From positions 1,347,501 to 1,411,500 of the forward strand of contig NZ_CP015614.1 of assembly GCF_000635915.2 (NCBI RefSeq): 64,000 nucleotides of DNA. Direction: 5' to 3'. A program made the position numbers and the translations under genes. This stretch comes from Brevundimonas naejangsanensis (lineage in GTDB: Bacteria > Pseudomonadota > Alphaproteobacteria > Caulobacterales > Caulobacteraceae). Positions 26,603 to 38,557 of this stretch are shown piece after piece. How positions within the stretch are numbered: the first letter of the stretch is position 1; each line of letters starts with the position of its first letter. The notes beneath the pieces were generated by a model. That model worked only from the letters and a program-made list of their open reading frames with translations. It was not told the DNA's origin and made no database searches.

Positions 26603-28816
26603 TCAGCGGAATTTCCTCAGCCCGCGCGGACCCTGCCGCCCAGCCCCGGCGCGCTTGCCCAGCCAGTCCTTCCAGTCCGGCCAGTTGCGGCGGCGGCCGC
26701 CGCCATCGACCCATTCCGGTCCCTGCTCGGCGTTGAACACCGTCACATCGGCCAGGCCGCCCTGCTTGTAGTTCTGCAGCTTCACGCCCTTGCCCCGGCC
26801 CATTTCGGGAAGTTCGGCCAGGGTGAAGACCAGCGTCTTGATGTTCTCGCCGATGACGGCGACGTGGTCGGCCTGCGGGTTCGAAGGCACGCGCAGCATG
26901 GCCAGCATCTCGCCGTTCAGCACCTGCTTGCCGCCGCGCTTCTGCGCCAGAAGGTCGTTCTCGGGGGCCACGAAGCCGTAGCCGGCCTTTGACGCGATCA
27001 ACAGCTTGGCGTCCGGCTCGTGCGCCACGACGTTGATGATGTCGGCCTTCTCGTCCAAGTCGATCATCAGGCGCAACGGCTCGCCGTGGCCGCGCCCGGA
27101 GGCCAGCTTGTCGGCGCCGATGGTGAAGATGCGCCCGTCCGAGGCCCCGACCAACAGCTTGTCCGTCGTGAAGGCGGGGATCAGGAAGCCCAGCTTGTCG
27201 CCTTCCTTGAACTTCAGCTCGGAGGGATCGTCGACCTTGCCCTTGGCGGCGCGGATCCAGCCGCGATCCGACAGGATGACGGTGATGGCTTCGCGCGGGA
27301 TGAAGGCTTCCGGCGCAACGAAGGCCGAGGCGTCGACCGCCTCTCCGATCACGGTGCGGCGCGGCGAGATCAAGGCCTTGCGCACGGCCTCCAGCTCCTT
27401 GCCGATCGCCTTCCACTGTTTCGCCTCGGAGGACGTCAGCGCCTGCAACGCTGCAAGTTCTTCCGACAGCTCCTTGAATTCCTTCTCGATCGTCATCTCT
27501 TCGAGACGGGCCAGCTGACGCAGGCGGGTGTCGAGGATGAAGTCGGCCTGAAGCTCGCTCAGCCCGAAGGTCGCGATCAGGGCCGCCTTGGGCTGCTCTT
27601 CCTCGCGGACGATGCGGATAACCTCGTCCAGGTTCAGGAAGACGATGCGCAGGCCTTCCAACAGGTGCAGGCGCTTCTCGACGCGGGCGATGCGCCACTG
27701 GCTGCGGCGGTTCAACACCACCCGGCGGTGATCCAGGAAGGCCCGCAGGCATTCCTTCAGCCCCATGACGCGCGGCGTGCCGGTGGCGTCCAGCACGTTC
27801 ATGTTGATGGGGAAGCGCACCTCGAGATCAGACAGCTTGAACAGGCTTTCCATCAGCATTTCAGGCTCGATGGTGCGGTTCTTCGGTTCGAGGATGAGGC
27901 GGATGTCTTCGGCCGACTCGTCGCGCACGTCGCCCAGCAAGGGCGCCTTCTTGTTCTCGATCAGATCCGCCAGCGCCTCGATCAGGCGCGACTTCTGCAC
28001 CTGGTACGGCATCTCGGTGACGACGATCTGATAGGCGCCGCGATCAAGCTTTTCCTCGACCCATTTAGCGCGCAGGCGCACCCCGCCGCGGCCCGTCTCA
28101 TAGGCGTCCAGAATGGCGGCCTGGCTCTCCACCGAGACGCCGCCGGTGGGAAAGTCCGGTCCCGGCACGATCTGCATCAGGTCGACCGTCGTCGCGTCCG
28201 GCCGCTCCAGCAGCAACTGGCAGGCGTCGATCAGTTCGCCGACGTTGTGCGGCGGAATCGAGGTCGCCATGCCCACGGCGATGCCCGACGAGCCGTTGGC
28301 CAGCAGGTTGGGGAAGCCCGCCGGCAGAACCACCGGCTCTTCGTCCTGATCATCATAGGTGGGGCGGAAGTCGACGGCGTCCTGATCGATGCCGTCCAGC
28401 AGCAGGACGGCGGCGGGCGTCAGCTTGCACTCGGTATAGCGCATGGCCGCCGCGCTATCGCCGTCGATGTTGCCGAAGTTCCCCTGCCCGTCCACCAGCG
28501 GATAGCGCTGGGCGAAGTCCTGGGCCAGGCGGACCAGGGCCTCATAGATGGAGGCGTCGCCGTGCGGGTGATAGCCGCCCATGACCTCGCCGACGACCTT
28601 GGCGCATTTACGCGCCGCCGCCTGCGGGTTCAGCCGCATCTGGTGCATGGCGTACATGATGCGCCGATGCACCGGCTTGAAGCCGTCGCGCACGTCGGGC
28701 AACGCCCGGTTGGTGATGGTCGACAGGGCGTAGGCCAGATAGCGGCGCGACAGCGCCTCGCCCATCGGTTCTTCGACGATGCGGCCGCCGTCGGGCGTCG
28801 GGGTGTGGATGGTCAT
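26603..28816 (-). CDS. parC: DNA topoisomerase IV subunit A
   Basis: ParC decatenates replicated chromosomes with ParE. The 737 residues include the N-terminal breakage-reunion domain ([35 protein letters not shown]). The catalytic Tyr lies in [11 protein letters not shown], with [20 protein letters not shown] after it. A coiled-coil tower and a C-terminal beta-pinwheel (from about 500) follow, with degenerate blades such as [15 protein letters not shown]. The start ATG 28816 ([11 protein letters not shown]) is chosen over 28831; neither has a clear ribosome binding site. The Arg/Gly-rich end is unusual but short. Confidence 0.96.
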   Translation of the reverse strand: MTIHTPTPDGGRIVEEPMGEALSRRYLAYALSTITNRALPDVRDGFKPVHRRIMYAMHQMRLNPQAAARKCAKVVGEVMGGYHPHGDASIYEALVRLAQDFAQRYPLVDGQGNFGNIDGDSAAAMRYTECKLTPAAVLLLDGIDQDAVDFRPTYDDQDEEPVVLPAGFPNLLANGSSGIAVGMATSIPPHNVGELIDACQLLLERPDATTVDLMQIVPGPDFPTGGVSVESQAAILDAYETGRGGVRLRAKWVEEKLDRGAYQIVVTEMPYQVQKSRLIEALADLIENKKAPLLGDVRDESAEDIRLILEPKNRTIEPEMLMESLFKLSDLEVRFPINMNVLDATGTPRVMGLKECLRAFLDHRRVVLNRRSQWRIARVEKRLHLLEGLRIVFLNLDEVIRIVREEEQPKAALIATFGLSELQADFILDTRLRQLARLEEMTIEKEFKELSEELAALQALTSSEAKQWKAIGKELEAVRKALISPRRTVIGEAVDASAFVAPEAFIPREAITVILSDRGWIRAAKGKVDDPSELKFKEGDKLGFLIPAFTTDKLLVGASDGRIFTIGADKLASGRGHGEPLRLMIDLDEKADIINVVAHEPDAKLLIASKAGYGFVAPENDLLAQKRGGKQVLNGEMLAMLRVPSNPQADHVAVIGENIKTLVFTLAELPEMGRGKGVKLQNYKQGGLADVTVFNAEQGPEWVDGGGRRRNWPDWKDWLGKRAGAGRQGPRGLRKFR

Positions 28817-28932
28817 ACGACTTCGAATCAATGATCGGACGAGGAAAGTCTAGCGCAGCGGAGGCCTGACGCCGGGATTGTCCGCGCCTAACTGTGCAGA
28901 AACGCGCGAAGGGGCTTTGAGGCGGGCAGGCG

Positions 28933-29664
28933 CTACAGCCGCCCCGCCTCGCCCAGCTTGTCGATCATCCAGACCCGCGCGGGCGGCAGCGGGCGGTTCA
29001 GGGCGTGGAAGACGAACTGCTCGAGGAAATGCCCGGTCAGCTCCAGCCCCGCCTTCACGTCGCCCGCGCCCAGCCCAGCCTGCGCGCCCAGCATGAAGGG
29101 CGGCAGGGCCAGCAGCTTGTCGGCATAGGGCGCGCCCGCCTCGCGGCTGACGGCGCGGCCGGTGCGGGGGCTGACCCAGACCAGATCGTCCATCGACCCC
29201 GTGGAGGCGCACCGCGACAGATCGAGACCAAAGCCCAAATCCTCCAGCAATCCGGCCTCGAACCGCACGAAAATGGCGGGCCAGACCTCGGGCATGGCGA
29301 AGGCCGTCATCAGCGCCTCGAAAGCATAGAAGGCGCCGGGATGCGGCTCTCGTTCCGGCAGGGCGCCCTGAGCCACCGCAGCGGCGGCGCTGAGCCCGGT
29401 CAGGGCCAGCGGATCGTCGAACAGGGCGGCCGGCCCCTCCCCCACGGGCTCCAACCGCGCCGAACCCAGTTGATCCGAGGTTCGCGACCTCAGGTCCGCC
29501 ACGACCCGCGCGCCGGGCTGAAGGAAGGGCCGCATCTTGCGCGAGGCCCCGCCTGCGACATAGGCGGCGCGGCGGCCATGCCGCTCGGTCAGCAGATCGA
29601 CCACGGCCCCCGTGTCGCCATGCGCCCGCGCCGACAGCACGAAGGCGTCGTCCTGAACCTCCAT
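28933..29664 (-). CDS. recO: DNA repair protein RecO
   Basis: RecO loads RecA with RecFR and anneals ssDNA. The 243 residues have an N-terminal OB fold (MEVQDDAFVLSARAHGDTGA, LTERHGRRAAYVAGG, LQPGARVVADLRSRT) followed by the helical domain. The C-terminal zinc-finger cysteines of some RecO proteins are largely absent (SRCASTGSMDDLVWVSPRTG keeps one Cys), as in many alphaproteobacteria. ATG 29664 overlaps the stop of the upstream NTF2-like gene. It lies 116 bp upstream of parC, in the order recO-parC conserved in this class. Confidence 0.92.
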   Translation of the reverse strand: MEVQDDAFVLSARAHGDTGAVVDLLTERHGRRAAYVAGGASRKMRPFLQPGARVVADLRSRTSDQLGSARLEPVGEGPAALFDDPLALTGLSAAAAVAQGALPEREPHPGAFYAFEALMTAFAMPEVWPAIFVRFEAGLLEDLGFGLDLSRCASTGSMDDLVWVSPRTGRAVSREAGAPYADKLLALPPFMLGAQAGLGAGDVKAGLELTGHFLEQFVFHALNRPLPPARVWMIDKLGEAGRL

Positions 29665-30119
29665 CAGTCGGCCTTGATGGCGTCGACGACGGCGCGCGCC
29701 CGGTCGTTCGGCACGGCGAAGCTGAGGACGTACTGCTCGATCTTCCAGCCGTCGTCGGTCAGACGCAGCACGCCCGAGCCGCGCGTGGTTCCATAAGCGT
29801 CGTTGTCCAGCACCTCGTCGAACCAGGCGACGCAGCGGCAATCGATCGGAGCGATGGTCACGGTTCGCGCGGTTGGGCGATAGGTCCAGCCACGCCCTTG
29901 CGAGAAGTAGGGCATGGCGTAGGCGCGGAACTCCGACAAGCTCCAGCGCTCAGCCGCATCCGTGCCGATGAAGCGCGCGTCCGGCGTGAAGGTCGCGAAG
30001 TAGGCCTCGCCGTCCGCGACGGAGGCGGCGGCGTGCATAGCGTCCAGCGTCCGCTCGATCGGCGCGGTCTCGGCAGGCGCGGCGGACAGTTGAAGCATCA
30101 TCAGGGCGGCGGTGATCAT
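29664..30119 (-). CDS. Secreted NTF2-like (SnoaL/DUF4440-type) protein
   Basis: 151 residues with a short signal peptide (MITAALMMLQLSAAPA). An NTF2-like cone fold follows: a helix with TLDAMHAAASVADGEAYFAT, then FTPDARFIGTDAAERWSLSEF, RTVTIAP, and strands GSGVLRLTDDGWKIEQYVLSFAVPND. The pattern of TPDARFIGTDA and GWKIEQY is typical of DUF4440/SnoaL-like nuclear-transport-factor proteins. Function is unknown. It is coupled to recO by a 1-base stop-start overlap, an arrangement that separates recO from era. Confidence 0.78.
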   Translation of the reverse strand: MITAALMMLQLSAAPAETAPIERTLDAMHAAASVADGEAYFATFTPDARFIGTDAAERWSLSEFRAYAMPYFSQGRGWTYRPTARTVTIAPIDCRCVAWFDEVLDNDAYGTTRGSGVLRLTDDGWKIEQYVLSFAVPNDRARAVVDAIKAD

Positions 30120-30199
30120 GGCTTTGTTCTAGTCCTGTTCCGCCTGCGGGGGAAGCGCGGCCCGCCTCGTCGCATTCCTGATCCATCCCCGCCTGCTGA

Positions 30200-31822
<1,623 letters not shown>

Positions 31823-31830
31823 CCGCCTCT

Positions 31831-31955
31831 CCTCCCCACTTCGTGGGGAGGGGGACCGCGTAGCGGTGGAGGGGCTTAATCACGGCGCAACCATGCGGCC
31901 CCTCCGTCTCGGCGGCTATCGCCGCCGATCCACCTCCCCATGAAATGGGGAGGAG
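31831..31955. repeat. Head-to-head modular palindromic repeat, family C pair
   Basis: The left unit (31831-31876) has CCTCCCC-acttcgt-GGGGAGG, hairpin 2 ACCGC-gta-GCGGT, and end motif GGAGGGGC. The right unit (31897-31955, inverted) has CCTCCCC-atttcat-GGGGAGG, hairpin 2 TCGGCGGC-GATA-GCCGCCGA, and the same end motif. It sits between convergent CoA-transferase and serine hydrolase genes, filling the 144-bp gap. The second stem differs in sequence but not in pairing. Confidence 0.88.
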
Positions 31956-31966
31956 AAACCCGCGCC

Positions 31967-33220
31967 TCAGCGGCTCAGCGCGGCCGGGACCGGACGACCG
32001 AGGGCCTCGGCCATCGCCTGCTGATTGATCAGCAGCACCAGATCGCGCAGGTGGTAGTTGTTGGACAGCACCACCACCGTCACCTGCTCATCCGGCTGAT
32101 AGGACACCAGGTTGCGGAAACCCGCCCAGCTGCCGGTGTGATAGATCTGGCGATCGCTGAACGGCGCCGAGGTCCGTTCGCCCAGGGCGCTGACATAGAG
32201 GCCATAGCCATAGGCCCGGTGCGGTCCGCGCCGCTCAGGCATGTCGTCGGGCGCGTGGTCCGCGATCAGGTCGGCATAGGCCTTACGGCTCAGCACATGG
32301 CCCTGATGCAGGCCGCGGTTCCAGGCCAGCATATCGTCCAGCGTCGAATACAGCGCCCCTGCCCCCGCCACGATGCTGACGTTGGCGATCGGCTGCGGCG
32401 TCAGCCCGGCCGGGAACAGGCCGTAGCCCATGGCCAGGCCCTGAGCATCGTCGTGCACGTCAGAGCCGGTGTCCTTCATGCCCAGAGGCCGGAGGATGGA
32501 CTGCTCCAGATAGTCTTCGAACGTCTGGCCGCTGGCCTTGGCCACGATTACGGCGGCCAGATTGAAGGCGGCGTTGTTGTAGCGGACCTTGGTCCCCGGC
32601 TCGAACTGCAGGCCATAGCGGGCCGACGCCTCGGTCAGCTCCTGCGGCGTGCGATGGGTGACGCGAATGCGCCCCCATTCGGCCTGAGCCATCAGGTCCG
32701 GAATGCCCGAGGTGTGCGACAGCAGGTGGTGAATGCGCAGCGGCGCCCATGCGGCGGGGCACGGCTCAATCCATTTGCAGACGGGATCGTCAACCGACAG
32801 CTTGCCCTCGTCCTGAAGCTTCAGGACAGCGACGGCGGTGAACTGCTTGGACACCGAGGCCAAACGGAAACGGGTGTCCAGGCCGAATGGCGTGTCCTGC
32901 TCATAGTTCGCCTTGCCGTAGACCTGGCGGAACAGCACCTGATCGCCCTTGGACACCAGCACGGCGCCGGTGAACTGCTTGGCCGCGGCCAGGCGATCCA
33001 GTCGTTCCTTCAACTGCGGCAGGGCCTCGACCACCTCGACCGGCGGGCGCTTCGGCGCAGCCGGTTGGTTGACGACCGCCGCCTGGGTCTCAGGCGCGAC
33101 GGCGTTGAGGAACCACGCGCCCGCCCCGGCCGATATCAGGCCGGCCGCGACGAGCGAACCGAGAAACCAGGGCCTGCCGCCCGCAGTCTTGGGAACGATG
33201 AACACGAGACTAGACGTCAA
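31967..33220 (-). CDS. Serine hydrolase of the class C beta-lactamase/PBP fold
   Basis: 417 residues: an N-terminal signal anchor (about residues 18-42), an Ala/Pro linker, then a beta-lactamase-like domain. Motifs are SVSK (active Ser and Lys, in [13 protein letters not shown]), YNN in [16 protein letters not shown], and HTG in [10 protein letters not shown], corresponding to SxxK, YxN and KTG. Such proteins are esterases, D-aminopeptidases or peptidoglycan-related enzymes as often as beta-lactamases, so resistance should not be assumed. Its start overlaps the 3' end of era by 11 bp, suggesting co-expression. Confidence 0.87.
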   Translation of the reverse strand: MTSSLVFIVPKTAGGRPWFLGSLVAAGLISAGAGAWFLNAVAPETQAAVVNQPAAPKRPPVEVVEALPQLKERLDRLAAAKQFTGAVLVSKGDQVLFRQVYGKANYEQDTPFGLDTRFRLASVSKQFTAVAVLKLQDEGKLSVDDPVCKWIEPCPAAWAPLRIHHLLSHTSGIPDLMAQAEWGRIRVTHRTPQELTEASARYGLQFEPGTKVRYNNAAFNLAAVIVAKASGQTFEDYLEQSILRPLGMKDTGSDVHDDAQGLAMGYGLFPAGLTPQPIANVSIVAGAGALYSTLDDMLAWNRGLHQGHVLSRKAYADLIADHAPDDMPERRGPHRAYGYGLYVSALGERTSAPFSDRQIYHTGSWAGFRNLVSYQPDEQVTVVVLSNNYHLRDLVLLINQQAMAEALGRPVPAALSR

Positions 33221-34175
33221 ACTCCAGGCCGAACTGGGCGTACAATGCCTTTGAGTCTTGCCATTTGGGATCGACTTTGACGGTCAAAAACAGGTGAACG
33301 GGCCGATCCAGGATCTCGATCAGCTCCTCGCGCGCCTTCTGACCGATCCATTTCAGAGTCTGGCCGCCCTTGCCCAGGACGATCGGGCGCTGGCTTTCCC
33401 GTTCGACATAAATGGTCTGTTCGATGCGGGCCGAACCGTCGGCGCGGTCCTCGAAGCTGGTCGTCTCGACCGCCGCCGAATAGGGCAGCTCCTCGTGGAC
33501 GCGCAGATAGACCTTCTCGCGCGTGATCTCGGCGGCCAGCACGCGCAGGGGCACGTCCGCCGACTGGTCTTCGGGATAGAGCCACGGCCCCTCGGGCATG
33601 GCCATCGCCAGCCGCGTCATCAGATCGTCGACGCCGTCGCCGCTAAGGGCCGAGATCATGAAGACCTCGGAATAGACGCCCGTCTCGAACAGGCGCTGCG
33701 ACAGGGCCAGCAGCGTATCGCGGCGCATCCCGTCAATCTTGTTCAGCGCCAGGATGACCTTGGTGTCCGTCGCCTGCAGGTTGGCGATGATAGTCTCGGT
33801 GTCCTCGGCCGAGCGACGGTCAGCAGGTGTGCCTTCACGTCCTTCCGCGTCGATATGCGACTGGGCGTCGATCAGGTGCACGACCACATCGGCGTCCTGC
33901 GCTCCGCCCCAGGCCGAGGCGACCATGGCGCGATCCAGACGGCGGCGCGGCGTGAAGATGCCGGGCGTGTCCACCAGAACGATCTGGGCGTCGCCCTTGA
34001 TGGCGATGCCGCGCACAGGAAAGCGCGTGGTTTGCACCTTCTGGGTGACGATCGAGACCTTGGAGCCCGTCAACCGGTTCACCAGCGTCGATTTGCCCGC
34101 ATTGGGCGCGCCGATGATGGCGGCGAAGCCCGCGCGCTGGTTGCTGATCTCGGTGGTTTCGGGGGTCTCGGTCAA
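33210..34175 (-). CDS. era: GTPase Era
   Basis: Era binds 16S rRNA near its 3' end and aids 30S maturation. The 321 residues have the P-loop GAPNAGKST (22-30), the switch [13 protein letters not shown] in [13 protein letters not shown], and SALSGDG. A C-terminal KH domain follows with [21 protein letters not shown] roughly 20-residue acidic insert ([20 protein letters not shown]) lies between G3 and G4. The start is TTG 34175, which overlaps the rnc stop (TTGA); no other start precedes the P-loop. Confidence 0.96.
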   Translation of the reverse strand: MTETPETTEISNQRAGFAAIIGAPNAGKSTLVNRLTGSKVSIVTQKVQTTRFPVRGIAIKGDAQIVLVDTPGIFTPRRRLDRAMVASAWGGAQDADVVVHLIDAQSHIDAEGREGTPADRRSAEDTETIIANLQATDTKVILALNKIDGMRRDTLLALSQRLFETGVYSEVFMISALSGDGVDDLMTRLAMAMPEGPWLYPEDQSADVPLRVLAAEITREKVYLRVHEELPYSAAVETTSFEDRADGSARIEQTIYVERESQRPIVLGKGGQTLKWIGQKAREELIEILDRPVHLFLTVKVDPKWQDSKALYAQFGLEFDV

Positions 34176-34888
34176 ATCACGCCTTCACGTTTCAAAAGAG
34201 CGACGGCGGCGGCCTTTTCCGCCTCCTGTCGCGAACGCCCTTGAGCTCGGGCGGGTTCATATCCTGTCACCGTCGCCTCGACCGTAAAGGTCGGCGCGTG
34301 GTCCGAACCGGTGCGCTGGACCACCGCATAGGTCGGCAGCGGACGGCCCTGGCCTTGCGCCCATTCCTGCAGGGCGGACTTGGGATTGGTGATGGCCGGC
34401 GCCGGGGGCGCAGCCAGTTCCTCGGCCCAGGCGCGCTCGAACACGGCCTGCGCCGCGATCAGGCCGCCGTCGCGATAGACGGCCGCCAAGATCGCTTCAA
34501 CAGCATCGGCGATGACTCCGGCCTTTCTGCGGCCGCCGGTCTTGGTCTCGCCGGGCGACAGGCGCAGGGCGTCGCCGACGCCCAGTCGCTCGCCTACGCG
34601 GGCGCAGGCGGTCTTATCCACCAGAGCGTGCAGACGGGCGGACAACTGCCCCTCGTCCGCCGCCGGAAACTCGTGCACCAGCCGGTCCGCGACCAGCAGG
34701 CCCAGCACCCGGTCGCCCAGGAATTCCAGACGCTCATTGTCGGCCGGAACCTGCGGCCCCGCGCCCTCGCCCACGCTGGAGTGGGTCAGGGCGCGTTCCA
34801 GAAGCTCAGGCTCGGCGAAAGCATGGCCAAGCCGACGACGCAGAGCCGCCACGGCCTCGGCGCGCACATTCGTGCGTCCGCCCGCCAT
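34172..34888 (-). CDS. rnc: Ribonuclease III
   Basis: A dsRNA-specific endonuclease for rRNA and mRNA processing. The 238 residues have the catalytic signature NERLEFLGDRVLGLLVADRL (about 51-70), the second acidic cluster in AGVIADAVEAILAAVY, and a C-terminal dsRBD. The dsRBD runs from NPKSALQEWAQGQGR to RSRQEAEKAAAVALL. ATG 34888 overlaps the lepB stop (ATGA); an upstream in-frame ATG at 34972 extends into lepB and was rejected. The lepB-rnc-era order is conserved across bacteria. Confidence 0.97.
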   Translation of the reverse strand: MAGGRTNVRAEAVAALRRRLGHAFAEPELLERALTHSSVGEGAGPQVPADNERLEFLGDRVLGLLVADRLVHEFPAADEGQLSARLHALVDKTACARVGERLGVGDALRLSPGETKTGGRRKAGVIADAVEAILAAVYRDGGLIAAQAVFERAWAEELAAPPAPAITNPKSALQEWAQGQGRPLPTYAVVQRTGSDHAPTFTVEATVTGYEPARAQGRSRQEAEKAAAVALLKREGVI

Positions 34889-35814
34889 CAGTCGAGGATC
34901 TTGAAGAACCGGCTGAAGCGCACGTTGGCGAACCAGCTGACCGGGTTGAACAACGAGGCTCCCGGCGTCCACGAGAACATGATGATCTCGGCCTTGCCGA
35001 CCAGGTTCTCGGCCGGAACCATGCCCACGCCCGACGACATCTCGACGCGGCTGTCGATCGAGTTGTCGCGGTTGTCGCCCATCATGAAGTAGTGGCCGGC
35101 CGGGACCTCATACAGCGGCGTGTCGTCCAGTTCGTTGCCGGGGCCGAAGTCCTGGGTCATGAAGCTCTTGCCGCCGGGCAGGGTCTCGCGGACCTGGGTC
35201 ACGGCGCGCGGGCCGAACATGTCCGCCATCTCGGCGCGGGTGACCACCACGTCCTGCACCGGCGCGCCGTTGATGTAGAGCTTGTTGGCGATCATCTGCA
35301 CCTTGTCGCCCGGCAGGCCGATCACGCGCTTGATGTAGTCGGTCTTGTTGTCGCGCGGCAGCTTGAACACGGCGATGTCGCCGCGCGCGGGCTCGCGCCC
35401 CAGGATGCGGCCGTTGAACACCGGCGGGCTGAACGGGATCGAGTGCTTGGAATAGCCGTACGACCACTTCGACACGACGATGTAGTCGCCTTCGTACAGG
35501 TTCGGCTCCATCGAGGCCGACGGGATGGTGAAGGGCTGGAACAGCAGCACCCGCAGCACCAGCGCGATCAGCAGGGCGAAAACGACGGTCTTGATGATCT
35601 CGACCGTTTCGTTGCTCGCGGACTTTTCTTTCTTCACTCGCTTGGCCTTCCTGGAGCGCCGAGGCGCATAGATCGGGGTCTCGCTATCGAGAGCCTCGGG
35701 GTCGTCCCCGATGTCGAATGGCGCGTCGCCGTCATCGCTCCAGATCGGCCGTTGTTCAGCCGGATGAAGAGCTGGGTTGGCCGCTCCGCCGTTCGCCTTG
35801 GGGTCGTCGCTCAT
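34888..35814 (-). CDS. lepB: Signal peptidase I
   Basis: It cleaves signal peptides of exported proteins at the periplasmic membrane face. The 308 residues have a long acidic then Lys/Arg-rich cytoplasmic N-terminus (1-68), one membrane helix (about 72-94), and the catalytic Ser101 in PSASMEPNL. The general-base Lys is in YIKRVIGLPGDKV, and box E is MGDNRDNSIDSR. ATG 35814 is preferred to 35886 since it gives a typical acidic start. In the spacer to acpS (35815-35926) nothing else is recognised. Confidence 0.95.
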   Translation of the reverse strand: MSDDPKANGGAANPALHPAEQRPIWSDDGDAPFDIGDDPEALDSETPIYAPRRSRKAKRVKKEKSASNETVEIIKTVVFALLIALVLRVLLFQPFTIPSASMEPNLYEGDYIVVSKWSYGYSKHSIPFSPPVFNGRILGREPARGDIAVFKLPRDNKTDYIKRVIGLPGDKVQMIANKLYINGAPVQDVVVTRAEMADMFGPRAVTQVRETLPGGKSFMTQDFGPGNELDDTPLYEVPAGHYFMMGDNRDNSIDSRVEMSSGVGMVPAENLVGKAEIIMFSWTPGASLFNPVSWFANVRFSRFFKILD

Positions 35815-35926
35815 CGTCTGCTCGAATCCCCCGCCGAACGCGGGGTTTGAAGGTCGAGGCGTAGTCTCTGAAACGGCCGCGAGCAAGACTTTGGATGATG
35901 AAGGAACCGCAACCTTCGCGGCGGCG

Positions 35927-36328
35927 TCAGCCCTTGGGCAGGGCCTCGATCACCACGAAGGCGAGCGCATAGGGATGCTCGTCGCTGAGCGTCAGATGGA
36001 TGCGCGCCTCATGACCTGGCGGCGTCAGACGGGCCAGGTGCTCGGCCGCGTGGCCGGTCAGGGCCAAGGTCGGCTGGCCGGACGGCAGATTCACCACCCC
36101 CATGTCGCGCCAGTAGACGTCAGAGCGCATCCCCGTGCCCAGCGCCTTGGCGCAGGCTTCCTTGGCGGCGAACCGCTTGGCGTAGCTCCACGCCGGGTCG
36201 GCCTTGCGGTCCGAGCGGGTGCGCTCCAGCTCGGTGAAGACCCGCTGTTTGAAACGGTCGCCGAACCGGTCCAGCGAGGCCTGAATGCGCCGAATGTCCG
36301 ACAGATCGGCGCCGACGCCGATAATCAC
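35927..36328 (-). CDS. acpS: Holo-[acyl-carrier-protein] synthase
   Basis: AcpS transfers 4'-phosphopantetheine from CoA to apo-ACP. The 133 residues carry the Mg/CoA-binding Asp8 in [10 protein letters not shown] and the catalytic KEACAKALG with the preceding RFAA. The final [19 protein letters not shown] is also typical. The start is GTG 36328, overlapping the pdxJ stop (GTGA). It is slightly longer than the E. coli enzyme (126 aa). Confidence 0.95.
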   Translation of the reverse strand: MIIGVGADLSDIRRIQASLDRFGDRFKQRVFTELERTRSDRKADPAWSYAKRFAAKEACAKALGTGMRSDVYWRDMGVVNLPSGQPTLALTGHAAEHLARLTPPGHEARIHLTLSDEHPYALAFVVIEALPKG

Positions 36329-37095
36329 GACCCGGCTCCGGAAGTCGCCCCGAACGAGGCCTCGTCCATCGCCGCCCGCATCCGGCGGATGGCGGCGTCC
36401 AGCCCGACGAAGACCGCCTCGCCGATCAGGAAGTGGCCGATGTTCAGCTCGACGATCTCGGGAATGGCCAGGATCGACCCCGCCGTGGCGTAGTTCAGAC
36501 CGTGGCCCGCATGGACCTCCAGCCCCAGAATATCCGCCTGAGCGGCGGCGGCGGCCAGGCGCTCGAACTCGGCTTCACGCTCGGCCGGATCGCCCAGCAG
36601 GCAATAGCGGCCGGTGTGGAACTCGACCACCTGGGCGCCGACGGCGGCGGCGGCCTCGACCTGGTCCTCGGACGGTTCGATGAACAGGCTGACGCGGATG
36701 CCGGCGTCCGACAGGGCCTTCACCACCGGGGCGATGCGGGCCTCATGACCGGCGACGGCCAGGCCGCCCTCGGTCGTCACTTCCTCGCGGCGTTCAGGCA
36801 CCAGACAGGCGGCGTGCGGCGTGTGGCGCAGGGCGATGGCCAGCATCTCCTCGGTCACAGCCATCTCGAAGTTGAGCGGCTTGTCCGCGCGGCGGCACAG
36901 GGCCGTCAGCACGTCGATGTCGGCGTCGGTGATGTGGCGGCGATCCTCGCGCAGATGGGCGGTGATGCCGTCGGCTCCGGCCGCCAGCGCGGCATCGGCC
37001 GCGCGGGCCGGATCGGGATGAGCGCCGCCGCGCGCGTTACGAACCGTGGCGACGTGGTCGATATTGACGCCCAGACGAACCCGCTGACGCTTCAT
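36325..37095 (-). CDS. pdxJ: Pyridoxine 5'-phosphate synthase
   Basis: It condenses 1-deoxyxylulose 5-phosphate with 3-amino-2-oxopropyl phosphate to PNP in the DXP-dependent vitamin B6 route. The 256-residue TIM barrel shows [32 protein letters not shown], and [12 protein letters not shown] with E and R of the active site. [15 protein letters not shown] and [12 protein letters not shown] follow. It forms a coupled pair with acpS. The neighbour pyrE is 16 bp upstream on the same strand. Confidence 0.97.
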   Translation of the reverse strand: MKRQRVRLGVNIDHVATVRNARGGAHPDPARAADAALAAGADGITAHLREDRRHITDADIDVLTALCRRADKPLNFEMAVTEEMLAIALRHTPHAACLVPERREEVTTEGGLAVAGHEARIAPVVKALSDAGIRVSLFIEPSEDQVEAAAAVGAQVVEFHTGRYCLLGDPAEREAEFERLAAAAAQADILGLEVHAGHGLNYATAGSILAIPEIVELNIGHFLIGEAVFVGLDAAIRRMRAAMDEASFGATSGAGS

Positions 37096-37111
37096 CCCGT
37101 TCTCTCTCTTG

Positions 37112-37696
37112 CTACTTGGACAGGCGGCGGCTGCCCGGATCCTCGACCGGCAGGGCGGCCAGTTCCGGCGGCAGGGCGTCGGCCGGATAGGCCGGCACCT
37201 CCATCGAGGCCAGCGCGATCAGGGGCACGCCCACATCGACCTTGCCGCCCGAACGGTCGACGATGCAGGCGGCTGCGACGACTTCGCCGCCCGCCTTCTG
37301 GATCGCGGCGATGCATTCACGCGACGACAGCCCCGTGGTGACGATGTCCTCGACCATGACGACCTTCTCGCCCGGCTCGACCGAGAAGCCGCGACGCAGT
37401 TTGAACTCGCCGCCCTCGCGCTCGACGTACATCGAGCGGACCTTCAGGTGCTTGGCGGTCTCATAGCCGGGAATGATGCCGCCCACTGCGGGCGAGATCG
37501 CCGCGTCGACCGGGCCGACCGTGGCGACGATCTTTTCCGCCAGCGCCTTGCACAGGCGCTCGCAGCGAGCCCCGTCCATGAAGACCAGGTTCTTCTGCAG
37601 GAAGACCGGGCTGTGCAGGCCGGACGAGAGGACGAAATGGCCTTCGCGCAGGGCGCCGGCGTCGCGGAATTCGTTGAGGACGTCTTCAGTGTTCAT
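37112..37696 (-). CDS. pyrE: Orotate phosphoribosyltransferase
   Basis: It makes orotidine 5'-phosphate from orotate and PRPP. The 194 residues have the type I PRTase PRPP motif [16 protein letters not shown] and the flexible-loop region [31 protein letters not shown] and [15 protein letters not shown] are also present. The C-terminal 15 residues extend slightly beyond the domain. It sits between the LOG gene and pdxJ, all on the minus strand with short gaps, in the operon led by folK/rpoZ. Confidence 0.96.
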   Translation of the reverse strand: MNTEDVLNEFRDAGALREGHFVLSSGLHSPVFLQKNLVFMDGARCERLCKALAEKIVATVGPVDAAISPAVGGIIPGYETAKHLKVRSMYVEREGGEFKLRRGFSVEPGEKVVMVEDIVTTGLSSRECIAAIQKAGGEVVAAACIVDRSGGKVDVGVPLIALASMEVPAYPADALPPELAALPVEDPGSRRLSK

Positions 37697-37741
37697 GAAC
37701 GCCGTCCTTAGACCCTGTGACGACCGCCCTCAACCCGCGCC

Positions 37742-38521
37742 CTATTTGATCTCGGCGTTGGGCTTCAGCCCGCCTTCCAGCAGCTTGGCCCAAACCGTCT
37801 CGGCGTCGTCGGCGAAGGCGAACAGGTCCATGTCTGAGGCCTTGACCATGCCGTGCTCGATCAGGGTGTCGAAGTTGACGACCGAGCGCCAGTAAGCCTC
37901 GTCGAATAGGACGATGGGGATCGGCGGCGCCTTGCCGGTCTGGCGCAGAGTCAGGATCTCGAACAACTCGTCCAGAGTGCCGAAGCCGCCGGGGAAGACC
38001 ACCAGCGCATTGGCCCGCATGGCCAGGTGCATCTTGCGCATGGCGAAGTAGTGGAATTGGAACGTCAGTTCGGGCGTCGACCACGGGTTCGGGAACTGCT
38101 CGTGCGGCAGGGTGACGTTGAAGCCGATGGACGGCGCCCCGGCCTCGTGCGCGCCCTGGTTGGCGGCCTGCATGATGCCCGGTCCGCCGCCCGTGGCGAT
38201 GACGTTGTCGCGCACCTCGCCCGGTTCGCCCCGGAAGGCGCCGCCGCGTTCGGAGGCGATGCGGCCGAACTCGCGCGCCTGCTCGTACCAATAGGCGTGG
38301 CGGCCGTCGCCGTTCACGCCGACACGGGCGCTGCCGAAGACCACGATGGTCGAACGCACGCCCCAGGCCTTCAGCGCCTGCTCGGCCTTCTCATACTCCA
38401 TCAGGAAGCGCACGCCGCGCATGGATTCGCCCAGCAGGAAGTCCTGATCCAGGGCGGCCAGACGATAGGAGGGCGAGGCCACCTGGGCCTCGTTGGCGAG
38501 TCTTTGTTGTTCGGGAGACAT
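37742..38521 (-). CDS. LOG family protein (cytokinin riboside phosphoribohydrolase type)
   Basis: 259 residues with a Rossmann-like lysine-decarboxylase-like fold. It shows the nucleotide motif VVFGSARV, IATGGGPGIMQAANQGA and the LOG signature PGGFGTLDELFEI. MRKMHLAMRANALVV is also present. LOG enzymes release free base from nucleoside monophosphates; the true substrate in this bacterium is unknown and annotation as lysine decarboxylase would be wrong. It is longer than the minimal LOG (about 190), with an N-terminal helical extension like the TIGR00730 large subgroup. Confidence 0.9.
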   Translation of the reverse strand: MSPEQQRLANEAQVASPSYRLAALDQDFLLGESMRGVRFLMEYEKAEQALKAWGVRSTIVVFGSARVGVNGDGRHAYWYEQAREFGRIASERGGAFRGEPGEVRDNVIATGGGPGIMQAANQGAHEAGAPSIGFNVTLPHEQFPNPWSTPELTFQFHYFAMRKMHLAMRANALVVFPGGFGTLDELFEILTLRQTGKAPPIPIVLFDEAYWRSVVNFDTLIEHGMVKASDMDLFAFADDAETVWAKLLEGGLKPNAEIK

Positions 38522-38557
38522 TTCGACCTTTGAGAAAATGGATGGCGTCGGCGCGGC

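Noticed and set aside
28825..28829. GANTC (CcrM) methylation site upstream of parC, and similar ones before mipZ, lepB and the leader ORF
   Set aside because: The five-base motif occurs by chance often enough that four promoter-proximal sites in 64 kb do not support cell-cycle control.
31967..33220. Antibiotic-resistance beta-lactamase
   Set aside because: The SxxK/YxN/HTG motifs show only the fold. The N-terminal anchor and the coupling to era argue for a housekeeping serine hydrolase, so resistance is not claimed.
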